From assembly GCF_963678635.1 (NCBI RefSeq), contig NC_087063.1, positions 30,580,599-30,640,598 of the forward strand: 60,000 nucleotides of DNA. The letters are read 5' to 3'. The notes beneath the pieces are model-generated. The model did no database searches, was not told the origin of the DNA, and saw nothing but the letters and a program-made list of their open reading frames with translations. The position numbers and the translations under genes were made by a program. Below, piece by piece: positions 23,788 to 31,718 of this stretch (positions are counted from its first letter, which is position 1; each line of letters starts with the position of its first letter). Source of the stretch: Symsagittifera roscoffensis. Lineage: Eukaryota > Xenacoelomorpha > Acoela > Convolutidae.

Positions 23788-23925
23788 ATGGCATCAATAT
23801 CTACACAAAAGCTCACATAACTGATGCGAACGATCAGATTGGCCGGATATACATTGGTCAAGAGGAGCTGAAGGTTAGACGAATCGGACACAACGCGATG
23901 CTCGAACAAGATGCGGTGCACATAA

Positions 23926-26900
23926 GGTTGCGAGGCCGATCTGGCCGCGCACGTGCTGGACGTACAAGGCAGACAACTTTCAGTAAAGGGACTGCTAGAC
24001 ACGGGAGCAGTGGTTAGTGTCATGCCAGTCAAAACTTGGACCAACATGGGTTTCGAAAGGTCGGATCTCATACCGACAAACATCAGGTTGGCAGCTGCCA
24101 ATCAGCGAGCGATCTATGTGACTGGACGAACCCCGATCATTTCACTGCAGCTCGGAGGAAGACATCTTTGGATGAGCTTCCTAGTAGTGGAGAATTTGGA
24201 CGAATACGATCAGTTCATCTTAGGAAGGGATTTCGTGCGCAACTTTGATGTCACGATCGATCTCAATGACGGGTTGATTGGGATCAAGGATCCTGAGAGA
24301 AAGTATGAAAAGAGACCCCTTAATAAGATCTTAATTAACCAGGCCAAGGTGCCGATTTTTCTGGATCGAAAAGTTAGATTAAAACCAAACCAAGCCGTAG
24401 TAGCGACGTTTAGGATGAGGAACTTGAATGAACTCAGCAATGACAGACAGGTGTGTCTGGTACCAAATCCAAACGGTAAAAGCTCGGCTATTTTAGGAAG
24501 AAGCTTCTCACTCACTCAGAGCGGACTGTGTGTGAGTGTGTTATTCAACACAGAAGCAACAACAGTGACAATACAGAGGGGAAAGAAACTTGGCTATGCT
24601 TTGCCTCTGAACACAGACTTTCAGAGTGTGGAGAACCTGAAAAAGTTTGATGTAACTAAATGTCCATTGCATGCGAACCAAGAATGTATAATGAGGAGAG
24701 TGAATGAATTGAAATCTTCTAGGAAATTGTTTTCAATGAAATCGGAAACAGATGATGGGCTGTCTAGTTGCTCCAACTTTCCTGAGAGGCCGACAGAAGC
24801 AGAGTTAGCAGCGAATAAACCAGTCCTACCTGAGATAGAACATTTGAAGGTTAAAATTTCAGACAAGGAACTAGATTCACTCAGAGCGGTGCTAAGTCGG
24901 AACGCAGACGTTTTTTCGAAACATAAGGCCGACATAGGTTGCTGTAATTTTGTAGAACACGAGATTGAGATAGAAGAGGGCTCGGTACCTCATAGGGAAG
25001 GGGCGAGAAGAATGACCCCTCACAAGTCAGAAGCGTGTAGGAAGGAAATCGAGATGTTAATGGAGTACGACATGATCGAGCCGTCGAAGTCCCCGTGGGC
25101 TTGTGGCGTGGTCATGGCGAAAAAGAAAGGGGGACAACTCAGATTTTGTTGTGATTTCCGTTATCTGAACGCAGTGACTATAAAAGACGCATACCCGATT
25201 CCCCGCATCGATGAGAGCCTATCCAAGCTGGGAGACGCGAAGTTCTTCACGACGTTGGATTTGGGCTCTGCGTTCTGGCAAGTGCCACTCAGAAAGCAAG
25301 ATCGAGAGAAAACAGGCTTTGCGTGCGAGCTGGGATTGTTCCAGTGGAAGAGGATGCCGTTCGGATTGTGCAACGCGACGGCCACATTCCAGCGACTGAT
25401 GGCCCAGGCACTCACGAGCGTCACTAAGAAATACGGGAATCTCATCATGTGTTATGTTGATGATGTCGTGATTGCAACACCAACCTTAGAAGACCCCATA
25501 GAGAGGTTGGAGGAGATGTTTAGTTGCATGAAGCAGGCGGGTCTGAAATGTAAACCCTCTAAGTGTGAAATCCTCAGGGATTCCATAAAGTATCTCGGCC
25601 GCCTGGTGGACAAACATGGATTGAGACCAGATCCTGAAGCGGCTGAAGCGGTGCTGACCTGGAAGGCGCCTAAAACAGATACACAGCTGATGAGTTTTTT
25701 GGGATTCGCTAATTATTATCGAGAGTTCATCAAGGGGTATGCTGACAAAATATACCCCATGCAGCGGTTGATGAGAAACAGGGGCAAAAAGTTCACTTGG
25801 CCTGATGAGGCACAAGTTTCATTTGAGAACATCAAACGTGAACTTTGCGAGGCACCGGTCCTCGGCATGCCAACAGAGAAGGGGATGTTCGTGCTGGACA
25901 CGGATGCATCAGTGGTTGCGATATCGGGCATACTTTACCAGGAGCAGGAGTGGAACGGGAGAACGGTTCTTCGTCCGATAGCTTACGGGAGTAAAGTCCT
26001 GAGTGATACTGAGATGAAGTACGGCGCACCAAAAGCGGAGATGTTTGCGGTGATCACTTTCGTGGAAAAATACAGGGCCTACTTGGGGAGTGCTCCCTTC
26101 AAGTTACGTGTGGATAATCGTGCCCTTGCCTGGCTGAAAACCTATTCGATGGACCAAAGTTATATTGGTCGTTGGATCGTGCGCCTGGATGGATACCACA
26201 TGATCATAGAACACCGTACCCGTGACAAGCACCAGAACGCAGATAGCCTCAGTAAAAAGACAGAATTTTATGAGCGCCTCGAGGAGAAGCAGGCTAACCA
26301 ATCGGAAATCAAAGACGGGTTTTCATTTCTGGACAAGGAAACCTACGACAAACTGCCACTTACTAGGTGGTTGGATAAGTCAGGGCATCCTATACCCGGA
26401 CACCCTGACCTTCCAGTAGAAACGGCCGCGGAGATAAAGCTTTTAGCCAGAGGCGAGCCCGTTCCGTTGGATCTGCTAGTCCGATCCAATTTGGTACAGC
26501 AAGAACTCACCAGGCTAGAATTGAACAGGACGGTGAACGTGGCGCCGGACGTCATGGGAAAGCTCCGTAACTTGCTAGATAGAGAAGTGGATAGGCATGA
26601 TCGTGAGTGGATGGAAACCATGCAACGGTTGACCGTCACTGAGAGAACAGAGAAGAGGCAAGTGACCATTCGAAGTCGAGAGGTTGAACTGTATTGCCGG
26701 TCGGTAGTGAACCGGCTGGTGAACTTAATGCTAAAGGATGTCTTGTTGAGGACTTCGTTCACAGAACATCGGTCATCGACCCATGTCCAAGCCACAGAAG
26801 AAGTCAGAGTCAAGTCGAAATCCAGCTTCACAAGAAAAGTACATTTCACGGATGCAAGGGGAGAGTATGATGTTGGGGAATCAGTCGACTCGAGTGTTGA

Positions 26901-28299
26901 CTCGAGGCCCCAGTCCTGGGACAACACATCTGAAACAACTTCCAATTCCGATATGTCAGAGATCGCAATCCACTCCTTATTGGTAGACTGGAAGCAGCGT
27001 GGGCTGGACCGAGAAACGCATCAAGATCCAGACAGGGACAGATACACCTCAGATGAAGAGGGCACTGTGGTAGATAATGCCGCAGACGAGCTCGAGCTGA
27101 TAGCAGTCTCGAAACGCCCAACCAGATTGCTGCCACATGGTACGGTCGTCCGTACCAATCTGGAACCATCTGTGCAGGAAGCGACGCCTTTGAAAAAGAT
27201 ATGGTGTGTCAAGTTGATGGACGATGCTCATGCTCCGGAGATAATGAGTGGGCAAATAAACGTGGTAAAGACGTATTTGAAAGCCAGGTACAGGCTGTCG
27301 GATCTCCTAAGGGCTCAACGAAGTGATAGAATGACGAGCAGTCTGAAGAGATGGATCGAGAATGTAGCACCTGACAAAGGAGACTTGGAAGAAGACAGCT
27401 ACAAGATCTTGAAGCAATTCTACCTGAAGCGAAACGACTTGTTGTACCTGAATAAGGACGGGATCGTAGCCTGTAGACGAAAAGAGGAGGACAAGGTCCT
27501 TTATAAATACAATTCAATAGTGTTACCACAGTTGTACCAGACCGAATTGCTCTTTCGCTCACATGATCAGATGGGCCATCAAGGCGTCGACAAAGTGTAT
27601 AACAGGATACAGAAACGATTCGAATGGCCGGGATTGAAGAAGGCTTGTGAGAAGTGGATTGCCGCATGCCTGTCATGTCAGCAGGCGAAGGATCCCAGGA
27701 AACTAAGGTTCCCCCTACAGTCAATAGAGTCGTCAGGTTTCAACGAAGTGGTGCAAATTGATCATCAGAAAATATGCATGACAGCAACGGGCTATAATCA
27801 TCGACCATTTATGATAATGATCGACCATTTTACGAAGTATGCGGAGGCAGCACCCTGCATGACAGCATCGGCGGAAGAAACATGCGATCATTTGATAAAT
27901 GTGTGGATAGCGAGGCATGGCTGCCCCATCACGTTCCAATCGGACAATGACAAAGCATTCGTGGGTGATCTCACGAAGGAGTTAATGAAAAGGTCGCAGG
28001 TAGCGCAGGCCCACTCGACCACTTATCACCCACAAACGAATGGCCTAGTCGAGAGGCAGAATCGCACACTGGTATCCATGCTGAGAGTCTATTGCTCGCG
28101 TTACATGGATGACTGGGACAAGCACTTGCCGCAAGTGATGGGTGCTTACAACAGCACGGAGCATTGCACCACGGGAATAAGTCCGCACATGATGCTAACG
28201 GGTCATGAAAAAGCGCTCCCGTTGACGTTTTTCTACCCTGAATATGAAGGGAAGAGGACAGCACCGCATACGTACGTGCGGGATGTTATTAGAAGATAG
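23926..28299 (+). CDS. pol: Pol of element A: protease, reverse transcriptase, RNase H, integrase
   Basis: Same frame as gag. The aspartic protease has LLDTGAVVSV (catalytic D near 23998). RT spans about 24.8-25.7 kb with the YVDD active site at 25453-25464 and FANYYREFI at its end. RNase H has LDTDAS (near 25895), a catalytic E in KAEMFAV and D in VDNRALAWL. A linker of about 400 residues separates RNase H from integrase, far longer than usual. Integrase has an H2C2 zinc finger (HX4H at about 27563, CLSC near 27670) and the D,D,E core (D in VQIDHQK, D in FQSDND, E in GLVERQN). The usual glycine after QSDN is D here, and a few residues are inserted near IMIDHF. It ends at an in-frame TAG (28297-28299). 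Reverse-transcribes and integrates the element. Confidence 0.92.
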   Translation, partial: GCEADLAAHVLDVQGRQLSVKGLLDTGAVVSVMPVKTWTNMGFERSDLIPTNIRLAAANQRAIYVTGRTPIISLQLGGRHLWMSFLVVENLDEYDQFILGRDFVRNFDVTIDLNDGLIGIKDPERKYEKRPLNKILINQAKVPIFLDRKVRLKPNQAVVATFRMRNLNELSNDRQVCLVPNPNGKSSAILGRSFSLTQSGLCVSVLFNTEATTVTIQRGKKLGYALPLNTDFQSVENLKKFDVTKCPLHANQECIMRRVNELKSSRKLFSMKSETDDGLSSCSNFPERPTEAELAANKPVLPEIEHLKVKISDKELDSLRAVLSRNADVFSKHKADIGCCNFVEHEIEIEEGSVPHREGARRMTPHKSEACRKEIEMLMEYDMIEPSKSPWACGVVMAKKKGGQLRFCCDFRYLNAVTIKDAYPIPRIDESLSKLGDAKFFTTLDLGSAFWQVPLRKQDREKTGFACELGLFQWKRMPFGLCNATATFQRLMAQALTSVTKKYGNLIMCYVDDVVIATPTLEDPIERLEEMFSCMKQAGLKCKPSKCEILRDSIKYLGRLVDKHGLRPDPEAAEAVLTWKAPKTDTQLMSFLGFANYYREFIKGYADKIYPMQRLMRNRGKKFTWPDEAQVSFENIKRELCEAPVLGMPTEKGMFVLDTDASVVAISGILYQEQEWNGRTVLRPIAYGSKVLSDTEMKYGAPKAEMFAVITFVEKYRAYLGSAPFKLRVDNRALAWLKTYSMDQSYIGRWIVRLDGYHMIIEHRTRDKHQNADSLSKKTEFYERLEEKQANQSEIKDGFSFLDKETYDKLPLTRWLDKSGHPIPGHPDLPVETAAEIKLLARGEPVPLDLLVRSNLVQQELTRLELNRTVNVAPDVMGKLRNLLDREVDRHDREWMETMQRLTVTERTEKRQVTIRSREVELYCRSVVNRLVNLMLKDVLLRTSFTEHRSSTHVQATEEVRVKSKSSFTRKVHFTDARGEYDVGESVDSSVDSRPQSWDNTSETTSNSDMSEIAIHSLLVDWKQRGLDRETHQDPDRDRYTSDEEGTVVDNAADELELIAVSKRPTRLLPHGTVVRTNLEPSVQEATPLKKIWCVKLMDDAHAPEIMSGQINVVKTYLKARYRLSDLLRAQRSDRMTSSLKRWIENVAPDKGDLEEDSYKILKQFYLKRNDLLYLNKDGIVACRRKEEDKVLYKYNSIVLPQLYQTELLFRSHDQMGHQGVDKVYNRIQKRFEWPGLKKACEKWIAACLSCQQAKDPRKLRFPLQSIESSGFNEVVQIDHQKICMTATGYNHRPFMIMIDHFTKYAEAAPCMTASAEETCDHLINVWIARHGCPITFQSDNDKAFVGDLTKELMKRSQVAQAHSTTYHPQTNGLVERQNRTLVSMLRVYCSRYMDDWDKHLPQVMGAYNSTEHCTTGISPHMMLTGHEKALPLTFFYPEYEGKRTAPHTYVRDVIRR

Positions 28300-29259
28300 C
28301 AGGACCTCAATGACTTATGCAGGAGGAACACGCAACAGGCGCAAATTAGACAAAAAAGGAGGTTTGATAAAAAGACAGCCGATGCGAAAACCTACTCAGT
28401 TGGCGACTACGTCTGGGTGTTCCAGGAAGTGGTTCCACCAAAAGGAACCAAGAAATTATTAAAGAAATGGCGTGGTCCATTTCAGATAACAGAGGTGCAC
28501 CAAGGAGGTCGTTTTTATCGATTGAGCACTGGAAGAGCAGCTCATTACAAAAATATCAAACCACACAATGCCTCGTCAGAGGACTGGTGCATCCCAGCGA
28601 ACATGCAAGAGGGAGACTATTTGATAGTGGATCCTGCTTGTGAAGTGAATGAAAGAGGTACTCGCGACAAAAATGACGGGAATGAGGTGGTGGACGATTG
28701 CGACCTACCACTGGATCTCGAGTTGACCGAGCGAGTAGAAGTGGACGATGAAACTCTACCTTATGCCGAGGAAGACTGGGACTGCCCGGAACAAATCGAA
28801 ATTGACAAAGGAATACAGCCTGACTTTCCACTCACCATGGAAACACGCCAGAGCAAGAGAGGTAAAAACAAGAAGAAATACAATCCGTACGGCGAGGATT
28901 TCGTTGTAGACAGGATAGTTGTAAGTGATGTCATGGACTCGTTAGTGGGACTGGACGAAGTGGCGGTGCTCGACGAAATCGACTTGGTGAATGATATGGA
29001 TCAGGATTGGATCGACGATCGATCAGAACCGGAAGTGGAGTTCGAACCAGAAGCGGAACAGACTCATGAGCAAGAACTAACGAACTTGCGGGTGCTCGAA
29101 TGGCTCCATGATCTGCCGACAGATCCAAAAGAGACGATCCTGACAATTCAGGACGTCGATAAAGACGGTATCAAATACATCAGTCATGACAATACCGAGT
29201 CCAATGGGTCGCCCCAGATGGTCCTCTTCGTGTTCCACAATCCAACCTCGATCTCCTAG
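28300..29259 (+). CDS. pol: Integrase C-terminus (GPY/F-type module) and acidic tail of element A
   Basis: Continues the pol frame after the TAG at 28297, where element B has a glutamine codon. It begins QDLNDLCRRNT, then VGDYVWVF and the GPY/F-type module KKWRGPFQITEV with FYRLSTGRAAHY. A long acidic tail follows (many D/E, about 28640-29259) with a short basic patch RGKNKKKYNPYG. Element B has the same tail organisation. The end TAG is at 29257-29259. The tail may tether integrase to chromatin, but no chromodomain is visible. Confidence 0.85.
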   Translation, partial: QDLNDLCRRNTQQAQIRQKRRFDKKTADAKTYSVGDYVWVFQEVVPPKGTKKLLKKWRGPFQITEVHQGGRFYRLSTGRAAHYKNIKPHNASSEDWCIPANMQEGDYLIVDPACEVNERGTRDKNDGNEVVDDCDLPLDLELTERVEVDDETLPYAEEDWDCPEQIEIDKGIQPDFPLTMETRQSKRGKNKKKYNPYGEDFVVDRIVVSDVMDSLVGLDEVAVLDEIDLVNDMDQDWIDDRSEPEVEFEPEAEQTHEQELTNLRVLEWLHDLPTDPKETILTIQDVDKDGIKYISHDNTESNGSPQMVLFVFHNPTSIS

Positions 29260-29285
29260 ACTTTGGGCGATCGACGGGGACGTCA

Positions 29286-29915
29286 ATGGATATTTTTGTC
29301 CGGGGAGTGGGGGTAGGACTCACCCACACCGAAAATCTGATAATAAAAAAATTGAAATCGGCAAGAGAAACCGGAGAACTAGAGACAGAGGGCGAGAATG
29401 CTAAAAAACCACCTTTTGGACGAATCTTTGAATCGTATTTTGATCTACCGAACCATTATTCAACCAATATCGTCATAACGGACAGCGATTTCATACTCAC
29501 GGAACGCACGTGCGCTATAGCGATAACCGCGGACGTAAGCTTCAAAACAGCACTAGCGGCTGATTTCAAAAGAGAGTATAAGAACATCGAATTTTTATGG
29601 AAACAGAGGCCTGGTGTGGGAGGGATGATAGCGTTGCCCCCTGTTGCATCACAGATACCAGGGAAATATTTGTGTTTCCTGGTTACCAAGGCCACTGATA
29701 GGCAACACGTAGATCCAAAGAGCTTGGTATTGGCCTTGACTCGACATAGGGATTTTTTGGTTGAGAGAGGAGTGACCTCTCTCTCGTTACCAGTATATGA
29801 TCCTAGTAGGGGAAAGCTACATCCGAGAGAGTTGTACGCACTTGTACATGTGATATTTTCAGAAATTGACATAGAGGTTTACTTACATAAAAAATACTAT
29901 CTGATCATATGCTAG
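29286..29915 (+). CDS. Macro-domain protein (TARG1/Poa1-like) carried by element A
   Basis: A 209-codon ORF with ATG at 29286, 27 nt after pol stops, uninterrupted. Residues about 62-205 have the pattern of a small macro domain of the TARG1/Poa1p branch: beta strand NIVITDSDF, a CAIAITADVSFKTALAADFK segment matching the ligand-loop helix, a VGGMIALPP strand, GKYLCFLVTKA, a helix with LVLALTRHRDFL, then GVTSLSLPVYDPSRGKL. Family members bind ADP-ribose and some remove ADP-ribose from protein or nucleic acid. The lysine of the VTKA strand is kept, but the glycine-rich GCGLD loop with its catalytic Asp reads YDPSRGK here, so hydrolysis is doubtful and binding possible. Absent at this position in element B. 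Confidence 0.65.
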   Translation: MDIFVRGVGVGLTHTENLIIKKLKSARETGELETEGENAKKPPFGRIFESYFDLPNHYSTNIVITDSDFILTERTCAIAITADVSFKTALAADFKREYKNIEFLWKQRPGVGGMIALPPVASQIPGKYLCFLVTKATDRQHVDPKSLVLALTRHRDFLVERGVTSLSLPVYDPSRGKLHPRELYALVHVIFSEIDIEVYLHKKYYLIIC

Positions 29916-30382
29916 GAATGGCATTTGGCGATAAGTGGTTTTTTTTAAGTTACTTGATAAGAATTAGTGTCAGCTTTTAGATTAGGTTAGGTTTTAGGTA
30001 CAATATTAGGGATTATGTTTTTATGCGATAATATAGATGTTTATGTGTTTATGTGTTATGTTATTGTTATGATATGTTTTATGTTTTGTGTCATAAAAGA
30101 CCTGGAGTACTCCAGGTCATCAAGGTGACAGCGCTCATTTGTGCTACACTGACAAAGATACAGGTGGACGATCCACCTTGGTGCTAAATTTTTAAATCAG
30201 AATTGAGAAAAGAATTTCAATGAAGAGTTTCAAAGAATTGAATGATGTTTAATCCAAAAATGATGGTTCTAAGTCGCGACTTGTTTTTTAGATCTTGATT
30301 GATCAGAAATGGTTTATTGAATCCATTGAATCAAACGAGACAGGAAGAAACTACACGACAGCAAGAATCAACACGATAAGAA
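29916..30382 (+). promoter_or_regulatory. Inter-ORF region upstream of ORF-X (hairpins, possible splice acceptor)
   Basis: Non-coding, 467 nt. Contains a perfect 20-nt palindrome (30099-30118, GACCTGGAGT arms), a hairpin GGTGGA-CGA-TCCACC (30163-30177), the block TGGTGCTAAA (30179-30188) that recurs upstream of ORF-X in element B, and a strong acceptor-like TTTTTTAG ending at 30291, 91 nt before the ORF-X ATG. This suggests a spliced subgenomic RNA or structured internal initiation. No direct evidence. Confidence 0.5.
30099..30118. repeat. Perfect 20-nt palindrome
   Basis: GACCTGGAGT followed by its reverse complement with no spacer. It could fold as an RNA hairpin only with unpaired loop bases, or act as a dimeric protein site in DNA. 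Confidence 0.7.
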
Positions 30383-30895
30383 ATGGGTGACACGAACGAA
30401 CTTATGGAATTCCTCTCAGCGAGTCTAGGAGCGACTCTAGACCAGATCTTTCAGCGGCTGATCGATTGTGATTTTACACGAGAAGACCCGGGGCTGGCGA
30501 TGTTTGTGGTCGCGCTCCTCAATGCATTAGGACGAGAGGGTCCAGGGAATCGCCCCACGGAAGTCATGTTGATGTTGGCCTTCGGTGAGTCCGGGACCGC
30601 CGAGAGAGGTCGAAACCGACTGATGAGATGGAGGCGTGGAGAAATGTCTGGCCACGACCTGGCTCGTGAGCCAGGACTAGGTGAACAGAGGGACCACCGG
30701 CTAGGTGAGATGCCCTTACCCGTCCAACCTGCGCAGCCACTCATCGGAGCAAAGAGACAACGTGATGCGCCAGGCCCGTCACATTCGGTCGACTCTCCAA
30801 CAGCTGCTCCTCCTCGGAGACGATTGAGACGCTGGAGAAGAAGGAGAGAGATCAGAGCGAAATGTGTGCCAAACTCCAGGAGTATAGGGCGATAG
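30383..30895 (+). CDS. ORF-X N-terminal domain, element A
   Basis: ATG at 30383. About 100 residues of mostly helical sequence include TLDQIFQRLIDCDF, TEVMLMLAFGE and HDLAREPGL. Element B's 55981-56292 starts likewise (TLDELYRRLRDLDY, TEAVLMVGY, FDLARNPGL), confirming the start and frame. It is followed by a Pro/Arg-rich stretch. The real frame leaves this ORF near 30.82 kb by a frameshift, so the last residues here are out of frame. I do not recognise the domain beyond this lineage. Confidence 0.7.
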   Translation: MGDTNELMEFLSASLGATLDQIFQRLIDCDFTREDPGLAMFVVALLNALGREGPGNRPTEVMLMLAFGESGTAERGRNRLMRWRRGEMSGHDLAREPGLGEQRDHRLGEMPLPVQPAQPLIGAKRQRDAPGPSHSVDSPTAAPPRRRLRRWRRRREIRAKCVPNSRSIGR

Positions 30896-31206
30896 CTCGA
30901 GAAAGAGACGAATGGAAGAAGAAATATGAAGATCGGCATGTGGCCTACAAGGAGGATGAAATAAAGCACCTGAAGGAGCTGTATATGGCAAAGGTGAGCC
31001 AAGTGTCACAGGAAATTCTGGCGACAATGAAATCCTCGGAGGGATCCAGCGACACACGCCCCAGGACAAGAGTACAGGAGCTGTGCGCATCGAGGGGGCC
31101 CGAGGCTTTGGATTTACGTGCATCGATAGGGCCCGAGGCTCCTCAGCAGACACAACCGTCTGCTTCCAGTCAAAGGAACACGATACCGGACCCTTCTGAC
31201 ACCTGA
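30820..31206 (+). CDS. ORF-X coiled-coil segment, element A
   Basis: In the frame ending at 31206 the protein reads a charged helix (TIETLEKKERDQSEM..., DEWKKKYEDRHVAYKEDEI) with heptad-like spacing, then a low-complexity Ser/Pro segment. The counterpart in element B (55314-55922) is a longer coiled coil with repeated KLERDQA units. It probably multimerises the protein. It ends in stop 31204-31206 at an apparent deletion junction. Confidence 0.6.
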   Translation, partial: TIETLEKKERDQSEMCAKLQEYRAIARERDEWKKKYEDRHVAYKEDEIKHLKELYMAKVSQVSQEILATMKSSEGSSDTRPRTRVQELCASRGPEALDLRASIGPEAPQQTQPSASSQRNTIPDPSDT

Positions 31207-31718
31207 ATGAACTGAAGGAGAAGTACAGGCCCAGGTTTGTGGTGCTGTGCACGATACCACAAAACCCGCTGTTGGGCACCACAGTGGCAGATTTCATGAA
31301 TGGCAACGTGACACGGTGGAATGAAATGATCCGCAATCTGGTGGGAAACAACCCTGGCGAGCTGCGACTTCTGGATCTCGAGAACATGCTGCGCATGATT
31401 GATCACATCGCGCTTACCAGAGATGGAATACATTTCAACACCCAACGAGGGAGACACTGGGTCAATGATGTATTTCAGACGCAGTTGAGGGAAGTGGAGC
31501 AGGAGTCGAGGGCGACCAGTTCTCTGGCTCGGACCAGCTCGACCGGAGGAAGTAGAATAAGGGCAAGCGTGCCCGAATCCCTCGTGAACCACCTAGGGCC
31601 CTTGGCAATGGAAACGGCTGCAGCCACACCCGTCGCTCCGAGCTCAAATGTAAGAGAGAGGCTAGGGACTGCTCCTCCTCCCAGAACACAACCGCTCGAA
31701 AGCCGAATCGGGAGATGA
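31200..31718 (+). CDS. Truncated SGNH-hydrolase domain of ORF-X, element A
   Basis: Starting just after the stop at 31197-31199, the frame reads RFVVLCTIPQNP, a helix with NEMIRNL and then LTRDGIHFN, the block-V Asp/His motif, followed by WVNDVF. Element B has the same C-terminal half (TVCTIPYN, NLNEIIRKI, SSDGIHFD, WLNDVF) preceded by the nucleophile (GDS) and GTND blocks. Both of those are missing in A, so A's hydrolase cannot be active. A Pro/Ser-rich linker follows to an in-frame TGA at 31716. Confidence 0.65.
   Translation, partial: HLNELKEKYRPRFVVLCTIPQNPLLGTTVADFMNGNVTRWNEMIRNLVGNNPGELRLLDLENMLRMIDHIALTRDGIHFNTQRGRHWVNDVFQTQLREVEQESRATSSLARTSSTGGSRIRASVPESLVNHLGPLAMETAAATPVAPSSNVRERLGTAPPPRTQPLESRIGR

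Noticed and set aside
29286-29915. Macro ORF as a frameshifted continuation of the pol acidic tail
   Set aside because: Pol ends with a conserved-style acidic tail in both A and B, and this ORF has its own ATG and a folded-domain pattern.
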